The notes: generated by a model not told the origin, from the sequence alone. Positions 1 through 7,585 are shown, counted from the first letter of the stretch. The stretch: 8,634 bases of DNA from CAIQOK01 sp043781315 (GCA_043781315.1 JAYWBR010000001.1:1-8634), one strand, 5' to 3'. Made by a program: numbers and translations.

Positions 1-1
1 C

Positions 2-100
2 AAAAAAGCCGGGGCCGCCTGGCTGTCCGATCACGCCGACCGGATCGCCCACTTGCGCGTGCTCAGAGCCAACTACCAATGGCTCTCAATCTGGAATTAG
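2..100 (+). CDS. C-terminal end of an unidentified protein (5' end outside window)
   Basis: The frame starting at base 2 is open and ends at TAG (98-100), giving 32 residues that finish LRANYQWLSIWN. All three forward frames are open here, so openness alone proves nothing. I prefer this one because its third codon positions are strongly G/C (about 26 of 32), like the certain genes downstream, and because its residue mix (Ala, Leu, Trp, charged residues) looks protein-like. The frame starting at base 1 stays open to 276 but has only about 55% G/C at third positions and an unremarkable composition. No family can be recognised from so short a tail, and no function is proposed. The stop lies about 200 bases before the DUF1800 gene, so shared transcription is possible but unproven. 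Confidence 0.45.
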   Translation, partial: KKAGAAWLSDHADRIAHLRVLRANYQWLSIWN

Positions 101-303
101 CCTCACCCGACTTTAACTGCACCCGGCTTGCTCCAGCGGTTTGGCCGCCGATTGACAAGGCAAACAAAGTGCAGGAAGATGCAGCCATTATGCCCGTCCA
201 GCTCTATTACGTTTTCACTGAGCCTGTGTTCATGACCGCAAAGCCGGACGAACTGAACAGACCCGGAAATAATTGATTTCAACCGCCCGGCGGCGTTTTT
301 CAC

Positions 304-3300
304 ATGATGCATTTACAATTGTCCCTTGCCCGCTTCCGTTTTTCGCTGCTCATCCTGGTCGGCCTGGTCTGGCTCGCCAGCACCGGTTCGACTCGCGCCC
401 TGATGATTGATCTAAATGGCAACGGCATGAGCGACGTCTGGGAGCAGCTCTACGACGCCGTGGGCGTGGCACCGGACGCGGATCCCGACGGCGACGGTGT
501 GCCGAACCGCGTGGAAAGTCTGGCCGGCACCAATCCGGGTGATCTCAGTTCGTTCCCGCGCATCACCGCGTTCACGAGTTCCGTTTCCAACTTCAACGTC
601 GTGATGCCCTGTGTCGCCGGCAAACTGTATCAGTTGCAAAGCGTCACCAACCTGGGCGGAACCAACTGGGTTTCCGAGGCCAGCCAGATCGTGCGGAACG
701 GCACCAATGTTTCGCTCGCAGGGGCCACGGCGGCGACGGCGAAGTTTTTCCGCATCGCGATTTCCGACGTGGACTCAGACGGCGACGGCTTGAATGACTG
801 GGAGGAATATCAACTCGGTCTCGATCCATTCAACAAATTCAGCAACGGCCAGACGGACAGCTTTGGGCAGCCGATGGATGACTACGCCTACGCGGCCGGC
901 AAAATGTCCGCGCAAAATGTGCTGACCATCGCCGCCACCGACCCGACCGCCAACGAACCCGATCCGAACCAAAGCGCGATCAAACTCGGCCTGCTCACGG
1001 TGACACGCGGCGGTTTTCCGCTGCGGGCTGTGAATGTCAATCTCAGTCTCGGCGGGCCGGGCAGCGGCTTTGCGACCGAGGGTCTGGATCATTCGCCCCT
1101 GCCGCGTTCGTTGAGTTTTGCCGCCGGAACCGCCACCCAAACGATCACCGTGACGCCGCTGGCCAACCCGAACCTGATGACGCCCGTCGTCGCCACCATG
1201 AAATTGCTGGGCGGCGCCGGCTACTTCATTGGCACGGCGAGCAACGCCAGCATCGTCATCTATCCCTCGGCCACGCCGAACGGCACCGGCTTGACCGGCC
1301 AGTATTATACCAACGCCAGCAGCACCTACGCGAGCAGCACCAACTTCAATCCCGCGAATCTCCGACTCACGCGCGTGGACATGAATGTGGATTTCACCTG
1401 GGGCACCACGACCACGCCCATCACGAACAGCAGCGGTTACTACACCGTCCGCTGGACCGGCCAGGTGCAGCCGCAGTATTCGGAGACGTATTACTTCGTC
1501 GCCAACACCGACGACGGCGTCAAACTGTGGATCAACGATCAACTCATCATTGACAGTTGGGTGGACAAAAGCGCCTCGGATGTCACCGGCTCGATCAATT
1601 TGCAGGGCGGCATCCGATACAATCTCAAAATGGAGTATTACCAAAAGACCGGCGGGGCCGTCGCGCACCTGTCCTGGTACAGCCCGAGCCAGTCCAAAGT
1701 CATCATCCCCACCAGCCGCCTGTATCCGACCAACACTCCGCCTGCGCCCGCCGCCGTGACTTCTCCGCTCTATGCCGTCGGATTTCTTGGCCAGCCGTTC
1801 AGCTTCACCGTCACCGGGGCCAACACGCCCAATGGTTTTACGGCGAAGGGACTGCCGCCCGGTTTGTCCTTCAACTCCACCAACGGCCTCATCAGCGGCG
1901 TGCCCAATCTCGCGGGTGACTATCAGGTGTCCCTGACCGCAAGCAATTCCCTCGGCCTCGGCGCGTCCGTCGTGCTGATTCAAATTCTCAACACCGGCAG
2001 CTCTGTCGTCCGCGAAATCTGGACCGGCGTCAATGGCACGAACATCGCCGACATCCCCGCCAGTTCGCCCGCCGCTCTCACCAACACGCTCGGCACTTTG
2101 GAAGGCATCACCGATTACGGCGACAACTACGGCGAACGCGTGCGCGGCTACCTCGTCGCACCCGTCACCGGCAATTATTATTTCTGGCTCGCGGGCAGCG
2201 ACGCGGCGGAACTCTGGATTTCCAACGACAGCGAGCCGGTCAACAAAGTGCGGCGCGCCTGGGTCAACCCCACCAACGGCGGCACCGCCTCGCGTCAGTG
2301 GACAAACCAGCCGAGTCAAAAATCTGGCTGGCTCGCGCTGGTCGCGGGACAAAAATACTACCTCGAAGTTCTGCACAAGGCCGGCACCGGCACCGGCGAC
2401 AACTGGGCGGTCGGCTGGGCGCAGGACGCAAGCGGCACGAGCAACGCCCCCAGCGCCGTCGTGCCAGGCTACCTGCTTTCCCGCTATTATCCGCTGCCCG
2501 TCACGCTCGTTCCCGGCACGCTTTACAACGCGAACATGCTGGCGCAGGGCACGACGATCAGCAGCGGCGTCGGCACGGCCACGCTACGCGTGAGCGCCGA
2601 CGGCTTGCAGGCGGTTTTGAAATACAGTTACAGCGGACTCACGTCGTCGAAGGTGGCCGCGCACATTCACAACGACGCTTACCTCGCCTTCCCCAGTTCC
2701 ATCATGTTCGACATTGACACCGCCACGCCGCAGGCCGATGGCAGCCTGGTTTGGAACATTGTGCCCGTCGGGCCGCTCGGTGTGGCGGACATCCAGGAAA
2801 TCATCAAGGAGGGAAAAGCCTACATCAACATTCACAGCGTCAATTATCCGAGCGGTGAGATCAACGGCCACTTCTCGCCCGCCAATGGTTCGCAGATTTT
2901 TACTCCGCCGCCGTCGCCGCCCGCTTGGACGGATGATTCCGCCAACACGAACGCGGCCGCGCGGTTTTTGATTCAAGCGTCGTTTGGCCCGAGTCCCGCC
3001 GGCATCGCTGCTGTGCAGGCGGCGGGCTATGCCAGTTGGATTGACGGGCAGATCGCCCTGCCGCCGACGTATCATCTGCCCTTGCTGCTGGCCAATGCGA
3101 GCCTGGATCCCACGACGCCGTATCCGAGTTCGCTCGTGTACAACACCTGGTGGCAGCAGGCCATCACCGCGCCCGATCAACTGCGGCAACGCGTGGCGTT
3201 CGCCTTGAACGAGATCATGGTCGTCTCGCAAAACGGCATTCTGCAAGACAACGGCCGCGCGCTCAGCGACTACTACGACACGCTGCTCGACGGCGCGTTT

Positions 3301-5280
3301 GGAAATTTCCGCGACCTGCTCAAGAACGTCACCCTCTCGCCGGCCATGGGCCTGTATCTCGACATGCGCGCCAACAGCAAGGGCAGCCTCATCACCGGCG
3401 CGCACGCGAACGAAAACTACGCCCGCGAAATCATGCAGTTGTTCTCCGTCGGCTTGTATCGCCAGTGGCCGGACGGCACGCTGGTGATGAACTCGCAGAG
3501 CGCGCTGGTGCCGACCTACGACCAGACGGTCATCCAGGGTTTTGCCGCCGTGTTCACCGGCTGGAATTATTACCAATCGAATCAGGCGAACGGCCGGCTG
3601 CCGGCGGCGTATCCGTCCACCGCCAATTACACGAACCAGATGGTGCTCGTGCCGTCGCAGCATGATCAAAATACGAAACAGTTGCTGGATCTCGCGATGC
3701 TGCCCGCCGCGCAGGGCAGCCAGTTGATTTCCACGAACGTCAGTTATGACACCTACGGCACGCAGGATCTGGAATCCGCGCTGGATTCGATTTTCTACAA
3801 CCAGAACGTCGGGCCGTTCATCTGCCGCCAGTTGATCCAGCGCCTCGTCACCAGCAATCCAAACCGCGATTATCTCTACCGCGTGGTGCAAAAGTTCAAC
3901 GACAACGGCAGCGGCGTGCGCGGCGATTTGCCCGCCGTCATCAAGGCCATCCTGCTCGACTACGAAGCCCGCAGTCCCGTGGCCGCCGCCCAGGTCACCT
4001 ACGGCAAACAGCGCGAACCCATCTGCCGGATCACCGCCCCGGCCCGCGCCTTCGCCGCCCCGCCCGCCACCGGCGGCACCTACGCGCAAAACGGCACGCA
4101 GACCATCGTCGTCACCACCACCAACGCGCATCGCCTCAACAACGGCGACACTGTCGTGCTTTCCTTCGCGGATACTTCCGGCCAGCCCGTGCCGCCCACG
4201 CAGAGTTACAGCGTGACCGTCACCAATCCCTCGGTGTTCACCGTGACTGCTCCGGGAATTTTGTCAGGAACCTACGGGCAGACCAACAGCGTCATCAGCG
4301 TCGCCATTACGAGCCATGGACTCGCGGTGAATTTTCTCGTCTATCTCAGCTTCACCACCGGCAGCCCGAGCGTTTCGTCCAACGGCGTCTATCAAGTGCT
4401 GACCGTTCCAGATAGCGGCCACTTCACCGTCGCCGCAAGCGATTCAACCACCCGTTCGGGCAATGCACTCTTCCAGCGGCTCACTGGCGGAGGGTTCACG
4501 GTTCAAAACCGCACCAACGTCACGGTCATCACCACGCAAGCGCACGGCCTCAATCCCGGTGACGGCGTGTATGCGGATTTCGTCCAGGCCGGCAGCCCGG
4601 CGGACGGCCAGTACGCCATCGCCACCGTGCCGGACGCGACGCACTACACCTTCAACGTCGTGACGAACAACAACCAGACCCAGAACGGCATCACCACCTA
4701 TCCGCTCATTCCGCCGCCATTGACGCGCGCCGGCAATGTCACCGTCCAATGGAACACTTGGGCCATGAACTCGACCGACGTCACCAGCAGCGGCAACGGC
4801 AACCTGTCGCAGTCCCCGCTCAACTCGCCCACCGTGTTCAACTTTTATTTCCCGGATTTCAAATTCCCCGGCGCGCTTTCCTCCGCCGGAATCACCACGC
4901 CGGAATTTCAACTGACCTCGGACACCAGCGTCGCGTTTCAGATGAACTTCATCGAGGGCGGCCTGCTCAACAACGGCAACAACACCAACGGCCTCACCAG
5001 CTTCACGGCCGGCAACGGCGGCATCACCCTCGACCTCCGTCCGTGGATGACCACGAACTACACTTCCGCTGCCGGCATTCCGACGTTGGTGGACGCCATG
5101 AACTCGCTGCTGCTGGCCGGCCAGTTGTCCGTCCGGGCGCAGACCAACATCATTGGCTACGTCACCAACACCGCCAACTTTGGTTACAGCTCGCCGCCGA
5201 CCGCCACGCAGATGCGCGACCGCGTGCGCGCCGTCGCCCATCAGATTCTTGTCTCGCCTGATTTCACGATCCAGAAATGA
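304..5280 (+). CDS. Secreted multidomain DUF1800 protein with calcium-loop, Calx-beta-like, PA14, Ig-like and CHRD modules
   Basis: Very large exported protein of 1658 residues; its biochemical activity is unknown. Residues 1-33 form a Sec-type signal peptide (basic stretch, hydrophobic core LLILVGLVWLA). Thrombospondin-3/EF-hand-like acidic loops follow at 36-47, 58-72 and 155-175 (DxDxDGDGxxD pattern), which probably bind calcium. Next come a Calx-beta-like region (about 205-320), a PA14 domain (327-475, with NTDDGVKLWIND), a putative Ig domain (483-562, with GLPPGLSF and GVPNLAGDY), a second PA14-like region (568-730) and a CHRD domain (733-860, with AAHIHN and PSGEINGHF). The C-terminal half is DUF1800: ASFGPS at 892-897, LRQRVAFALNEIM at 960-972, NENYAREIMQLFSVGL at 1036-1051, FTGWNY at 1084-1089, and NSPTVFNFYFPD at 1507-1518. 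That domain is interrupted at about 1253-1485 by repeats described separately. Two ATGs are adjacent (304, 307) and neither has a clear Shine-Dalgarno; the first is used. PA14 and CHRD modules suggest carbohydrate or matrix contact, which is inference. It lies directly upstream of the DUF1501 gene, its usual partner. Confidence 0.93.
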   Translation: MMHLQLSLARFRFSLLILVGLVWLASTGSTRALMIDLNGNGMSDVWEQLYDAVGVAPDADPDGDGVPNRVESLAGTNPGDLSSFPRITAFTSSVSNFNVVMPCVAGKLYQLQSVTNLGGTNWVSEASQIVRNGTNVSLAGATAATAKFFRIAISDVDSDGDGLNDWEEYQLGLDPFNKFSNGQTDSFGQPMDDYAYAAGKMSAQNVLTIAATDPTANEPDPNQSAIKLGLLTVTRGGFPLRAVNVNLSLGGPGSGFATEGLDHSPLPRSLSFAAGTATQTITVTPLANPNLMTPVVATMKLLGGAGYFIGTASNASIVIYPSATPNGTGLTGQYYTNASSTYASSTNFNPANLRLTRVDMNVDFTWGTTTTPITNSSGYYTVRWTGQVQPQYSETYYFVANTDDGVKLWINDQLIIDSWVDKSASDVTGSINLQGGIRYNLKMEYYQKTGGAVAHLSWYSPSQSKVIIPTSRLYPTNTPPAPAAVTSPLYAVGFLGQPFSFTVTGANTPNGFTAKGLPPGLSFNSTNGLISGVPNLAGDYQVSLTASNSLGLGASVVLIQILNTGSSVVREIWTGVNGTNIADIPASSPAALTNTLGTLEGITDYGDNYGERVRGYLVAPVTGNYYFWLAGSDAAELWISNDSEPVNKVRRAWVNPTNGGTASRQWTNQPSQKSGWLALVAGQKYYLEVLHKAGTGTGDNWAVGWAQDASGTSNAPSAVVPGYLLSRYYPLPVTLVPGTLYNANMLAQGTTISSGVGTATLRVSADGLQAVLKYSYSGLTSSKVAAHIHNDAYLAFPSSIMFDIDTATPQADGSLVWNIVPVGPLGVADIQEIIKEGKAYINIHSVNYPSGEINGHFSPANGSQIFTPPPSPPAWTDDSANTNAAARFLIQASFGPSPAGIAAVQAAGYASWIDGQIALPPTYHLPLLLANASLDPTTPYPSSLVYNTWWQQAITAPDQLRQRVAFALNEIMVVSQNGILQDNGRALSDYYDTLLDGAFGNFRDLLKNVTLSPAMGLYLDMRANSKGSLITGAHANENYAREIMQLFSVGLYRQWPDGTLVMNSQSALVPTYDQTVIQGFAAVFTGWNYYQSNQANGRLPAAYPSTANYTNQMVLVPSQHDQNTKQLLDLAMLPAAQGSQLISTNVSYDTYGTQDLESALDSIFYNQNVGPFICRQLIQRLVTSNPNRDYLYRVVQKFNDNGSGVRGDLPAVIKAILLDYEARSPVAAAQVTYGKQREPICRITAPARAFAAPPATGGTYAQNGTQTIVVTTTNAHRLNNGDTVVLSFADTSGQPVPPTQSYSVTVTNPSVFTVTAPGILSGTYGQTNSVISVAITSHGLAVNFLVYLSFTTGSPSVSSNGVYQVLTVPDSGHFTVAASDSTTRSGNALFQRLTGGGFTVQNRTNVTVITTQAHGLNPGDGVYADFVQAGSPADGQYAIATVPDATHYTFNVVTNNNQTQNGITTYPLIPPPLTRAGNVTVQWNTWAMNSTDVTSSGNGNLSQSPLNSPTVFNFYFPDFKFPGALSSAGITTPEFQLTSDTSVAFQMNFIEGGLLNNGNNTNGLTSFTAGNGGITLDLRPWMTTNYTSAAGIPTLVDAMNSLLLAGQLSVRAQTNIIGYVTNTANFGYSSPPTATQMRDRVRAVAHQILVSPDFTIQK
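4096..4659 (+). repeat. Three degenerate beta-repeat units inserted inside the DUF1800 domain
   Basis: Residues 1265-1452 of the DUF1800 protein contain three related units of about 50-55 residues. Each begins with a short beta strand, then an 'AH-x-L-xx-GD-x-V' turn, and ends in a 'Y-x-V..V.....FTV' strand. Unit 1 (about 1265-1318) has TTTNAHRLNNGDTVVLSF. Unit 2 (about 1327-1379) has AITSHGLAVNFLVYLSF and GVYQVLTVPDSGHFTV, and has lost the GD. Unit 3 (about 1403-1452) has TTQAHGLNPGDGVYADF and GQYAIATVPDATHYTF. The pattern resembles short beta modules seen in phage tail and cell-surface proteins, sometimes annotated as FCCH-like. That similarity is from memory and needs a profile search. The units lie between two recognisable DUF1800 segments, REPICRITAPARAF and NSPTVFNFYFPD. 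Confidence 0.7.
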
Positions 5281-5300
5281 GCAAACGAAAGACAAAGGCT

Positions 5301-5362
5301 GAAATGCTGAAAACTGAAATACTGAAATTTCAGCATGTCAGCGTTTCAGTTTTCAGCATTTC
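5301..5362. repeat. Perfect 19-bp inverted repeat with nested palindrome, between the DUF1800 and DUF1501 genes
   Basis: The left arm GAAATGCTGAAAACTGAAA (5301-5319) is exactly reverse-complementary to 5344-5362, with a 24-base spacer. The spacer contains a second perfect palindrome, CTGAAATTTCAG (5322-5333). The hexamer CTGAAA occurs at 5299, 5307, 5314 and 5322 and as its complement TTTCAG at 5328, 5344 and 5351, so the element is built from one reiterated unit. It ends 14 bases before the DUF1501 start codon. The stem is A/T-rich and no T-tract follows, so it is not a standard intrinsic terminator. It may be a dispersed genomic palindrome, or an RNA hairpin that stabilises the upstream message or limits ribosome loading on the next gene. 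Confidence 0.9.
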
Positions 5363-5376
5363 CTTGAATTAAGAAT

Positions 5377-6852
5377 ATGAATTCCAAAAACCCGAACGTC
5401 ATCACCCGGCGTCAGTTCATCCGGCAGGCCGCCTGCGCCGCCGTCGGCACCGCCGCGCTGACCTCCAACATTCGCGACCTGCGGTTCATGAACGCGGCCA
5501 TGGCCGGGCAGACGCCGCCCACCGACTACAAGGCGCTCGTCTGCGTTTTCCTGAGCGGCGGCAACGACTCCAACAACCTCATCATCCCCACGATCCAGTC
5601 CGAGTACGACAACTACGCCGCCATCCGCACGAGCGTGCTCGCCATCCCGCTGGCTGGCGGACCGGCTTCCAAGCTCGTCATGCCGATTTCGCCGCTGCAA
5701 AGCGACGGCCATGAATACGGTTTTCATCCGGCCTGCCCCGAGTTCGTCGCGCTGTTTGGTGAAGGCAAGCTCGTCCCGTTGTTCAACGTCGGCACGCTCG
5801 TCTTTCCCATGACCAGCGCGCAATACAAGGCCGGCATTTTGCAGAAGCCGCCGCAGTTGTTTTCCCACGCCGACCAGGTCACGCAATGGCAGACCTCCAT
5901 TCCCGACCAGCCGCCGCTTACCGGCTGGGGCGGACGCTGCGCCGATCTCCTCGCGCAACCCACCGATCTCATCTCCCTGTCCGTCTCGCTGGCCGGCGCG
6001 AACACGTTTGAAGTCGGCAATGTCGTCTCGCAATATTCCGTCTCCACCTCGGGCGCGATTGCGATGACGGGCCTCAACACCGCGCGTCAGAGCGCGCTCA
6101 CCAACATCCTTGGTCTGCCGTACCCGAACATGCAGGCCCAGGCGTACGCCAAAGTCGCGCAGCACAGCATCCAGACCGGCACCTTGCTCAACAGCGCCAT
6201 CGCCAACACCTCGGCGGCGAATTATTGGACCGTTCCTTTCCCGGCCACCATCACCCCGCCCAGCGGCGGCAACGCGTTTGGCTCCGGCCTGAGTTCGCAG
6301 TTGAAAATGATCGCGCGCCTCATCGAAGCCGGCAACCGCAGCGCGCTGGCCGGCGGCTTCGGCATGAAGCGCCAGATTTTTTTCTGCTCGGTCGGCGGCT
6401 ACGATCTGCACACCGGCCAGACGCCCGGCCCCGGCTCCACCGTCATCGGTTCGCACGCGAATCTCTTCGCGGATTTGAGCCAGAGCATGTTCGCCTTCCA
6501 GCGCGCCATGGAACAGCTCGGCCTGGCTGACAACGTGACCAGTTTCACCTCCAGCGATTTTGGTCGCACCTTTCCCAGCAACGGCCAGGGCAGCGACCAC
6601 GGCTGGGGCAGCCACCATCTCATCATGGGCGGGGCCAACTCCGTGCGCGGCCAGCGCACCTACGGAAAATTTCCCACGCTCGCGGTCAACGGCCCGGACG
6701 ACACCAGCACGGGCCGCTGGATTCCGACCACCGCCTGCGACCAATACTTCGCCACGCTGGCGACCTGGTTCGGCGTGGACAACAGCAATCTCTCGACGGT
6801 GTTTCCGAACCTCGGCCGCTTCGCCACGCCCAATCTCGGCTTCATGGCATGA
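5377..6852 (+). CDS. Tat-exported DUF1501 family protein
   Basis: 491 residues, a typical length for DUF1501 proteins. The N-terminus has a twin-arginine signal: TRRQFIRQ at residues 10-17 followed by an Ala-rich hydrophobic stretch to about 44, so export in folded state, perhaps with a bound metal, is likely. DUF1501 is regarded as related to the alkaline phosphatase/sulfatase superfamily. Candidate metal or active-site motifs visible here are LSGGNDSNN (59-67), GGYDLHTGQ (340-348), SDFGRTFPSN (393-402) and SDHGWGSHH (406-414). The order and spacing match the family (GGND, GGxDxH, DFGR, DHGxG), so the protein looks intact. Substrate and reaction are not established. The start ATG at 5377 has only a weak purine stretch (TTAAGAAT) upstream and sits 14 bases after a strong inverted repeat. 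It follows the DUF1800 gene by 96 bases on the same strand, the arrangement commonly seen for this pair, so co-transcription and joint function at the envelope are likely. Confidence 0.93.
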   Translation: MNSKNPNVITRRQFIRQAACAAVGTAALTSNIRDLRFMNAAMAGQTPPTDYKALVCVFLSGGNDSNNLIIPTIQSEYDNYAAIRTSVLAIPLAGGPASKLVMPISPLQSDGHEYGFHPACPEFVALFGEGKLVPLFNVGTLVFPMTSAQYKAGILQKPPQLFSHADQVTQWQTSIPDQPPLTGWGGRCADLLAQPTDLISLSVSLAGANTFEVGNVVSQYSVSTSGAIAMTGLNTARQSALTNILGLPYPNMQAQAYAKVAQHSIQTGTLLNSAIANTSAANYWTVPFPATITPPSGGNAFGSGLSSQLKMIARLIEAGNRSALAGGFGMKRQIFFCSVGGYDLHTGQTPGPGSTVIGSHANLFADLSQSMFAFQRAMEQLGLADNVTSFTSSDFGRTFPSNGQGSDHGWGSHHLIMGGANSVRGQRTYGKFPTLAVNGPDDTSTGRWIPTTACDQYFATLATWFGVDNSNLSTVFPNLGRFATPNLGFMA

Positions 6853-6863
6853 GGTCAAAACTT

Positions 6864-6943
6864 CGTAGCGGCGTCTCGGCAGAGCGCCGCAGTCTTATCC
6901 CAGCAAACGTCGGTTTGCGGCGCTCTGTCGAGACGCCGCTACG
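6864..6943. repeat. GC-rich imperfect inverted repeat with 28-bp arms downstream of the DUF1501 gene
   Basis: The left arm (6864-6891, beginning CGTAGCGGCGTCTCGGC) is reverse-complementary to 6916-6943 at 27 of 28 positions. The single difference (G at 6879 facing T at 6928) still allows a G-T/G-U pair. The loop is 24 bases and holds a competing small hairpin, GCAAAC (6903-6908) with GTTTGC (6913-6918). Outside the arms the hexamers GGTCAA (6853-6858) and TTGACC (6955-6960) are also complementary. The element starts 11 bases after the DUF1501 stop and ends 30 bases before the next gene. No T-tract follows, so a classical Rho-independent terminator is not supported, although such a stem would protect the 3' end of the upstream message. 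It may instead be a REP- or MITE-like dispersed palindrome. Confidence 0.92.
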
Positions 6944-6973
6944 CTCGCAAGGTGTTGACCAATTCTTCCCGGC

Positions 6974-7558
6974 ATGATGAACCGCAGTGTCATCCTAATT
7001 GTCCTTTGCGTGCTGGTGGTCGCGGCCGGCCTGTTGCTTTTCGGCACGCGCCATTCGACCACGATTCCTTTGCCGGAAGCGGCGAACACAACTGACGCGC
7101 CCGCTTCATCCTCGACGTCGGCTGTTGCAAAAAAATCCGTCGGGGCTTCACCCGATGCCCAACCAGCCTACACAACTCCGCCCGCAAACTTTTCATCCGC
7201 CACCGCGCCGTCAGCAATCACTCCGACACCACTCCCCGCCGCACCGGAATTCACCAACCTGCCGCCGGCCACCGTCCTCGAAAACATGCGCATGGTCTTT
7301 CGCAATTACATCTCCATGTTCGGCAGCAACCCCGTGGGCACCAACCCGGAAATCACGCAGGCCCTCGACGGCGGCAATCGCAAACAGACCCATTTCGTCA
7401 ACGCTGATGACGGCCTGCGCATCAACGGACGCGGTGAATTGATTGACCCTTGGGGCACGCCGTATTTCTTCCACCAACTTTCCGGCACCGAAATGGAAAT
7501 CCACTCCGCCGGCCCTGACCGGGTGATGTGGACATCCGACGATCTGGTCACCAAATGA
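6974..7558 (+). CDS. Membrane-anchored protein with a GspG-like (type II pseudopilin) C-terminal tail
   Basis: 194 residues. A single N-terminal hydrophobic segment (about residues 5-23, VILIVLCVLVVAAGLLLFG) acts as an anchor or uncleaved signal. It is followed by a Pro/Ala/Ser/Thr-rich linker (about 30-95) and a folded C-terminal part (about 96-194). The tail DPWGTPYFF (158-166), then MEIHSAGPDR (174-183) and WTSDDLV (186-192), follows the layout of the C-terminal calcium-binding region of GspG pseudopilins: D-x-W-G-x-P-Y, then SAGPD, then T-x-DD. The prepilin motif (GFTLIE) is absent, so this is not a pseudopilin itself. Adjacent ATGs at 6974 and 6977 are both possible; no clear Shine-Dalgarno is seen. 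It lies 121 bases after the DUF1501 gene beyond a strong inverted repeat, so it may be a separate transcription unit. Its 3' third recurs in damaged form at 8089-8280. The function is unknown. Confidence 0.82.
   Translation: MMNRSVILIVLCVLVVAAGLLLFGTRHSTTIPLPEAANTTDAPASSSTSAVAKKSVGASPDAQPAYTTPPANFSSATAPSAITPTPLPAAPEFTNLPPATVLENMRMVFRNYISMFGSNPVGTNPEITQALDGGNRKQTHFVNADDGLRINGRGELIDPWGTPYFFHQLSGTEMEIHSAGPDRVMWTSDDLVTK
7365..7558 (+). repeat. Left (intact) copy of a direct repeat made of the GspG-like gene's 3' end
   Basis: This segment encodes the last 60 or so residues of the GspG-like protein and is repeated in the same orientation at 8089-8280. From CAATCG (7375 and 8099) to the TGA stop the two copies agree at roughly 90% of positions. 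There are about nine scattered substitutions plus a short altered patch around TTCTTCCACC, where the right copy is two bases shorter. Between 7365 and 7374 the match is weaker (7 of 10). The hicB-hicA operon lies wholly between the copies. Recombination between them would remove about 724 bases and leave one gene tail. Confidence 0.93.
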
Positions 7559-7585
7559 ACTCGCTGCTGGATTTCGGTGAAGACT

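Noticed and set aside
152..180. Possible promoter for the DUF1800 gene: exact TTGACA at 152-157 with GAAGAT 17 bases later
   Set aside because: The -10 part matches only three of six positions, and a single TTGACA in 200 bases can occur by chance. It remains the best candidate in the gap but is not strong enough to annotate.
79..276. 65-residue forward frame before the DUF1800 gene
   Set aside because: Third-position G/C is only about 55%, far below the certain genes; there is no ribosome-binding site, no recognisable motif, and its start lies within the more gene-like frame ending at 100.
282..299. Small GC hairpin CCGC-CCG-GCGG followed by CG and five T's, terminator-like
   Set aside because: The stem is only four pairs and the T-run ends four bases before the DUF1800 start codon, an unlikely place for a terminator.
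775..2376. Long minus-strand open frame (533 residues) opposite the DUF1800 gene
   Set aside because: The opposite strand encodes recognisable Calx-beta-like, PA14 and Ig-like domains. High G/C at third positions removes stops from the opposite frame, and the antisense product is an Arg/Gly/Val-rich sequence with no recognisable domain.
2584..4131. Long minus-strand open frame (515 residues) opposite CHRD and DUF1800
   Set aside because: Same reason: its composition is that of an antisense shadow, and the forward strand carries conserved DUF1800 motifs throughout.
5353..6858. Minus-strand open frame (501 residues) covering the whole DUF1501 gene
   Set aside because: The forward gene has a Tat signal and all DUF1501 motifs. 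The reverse frame is Arg/Gly/Ala/Val-rich with no recognisable domain.
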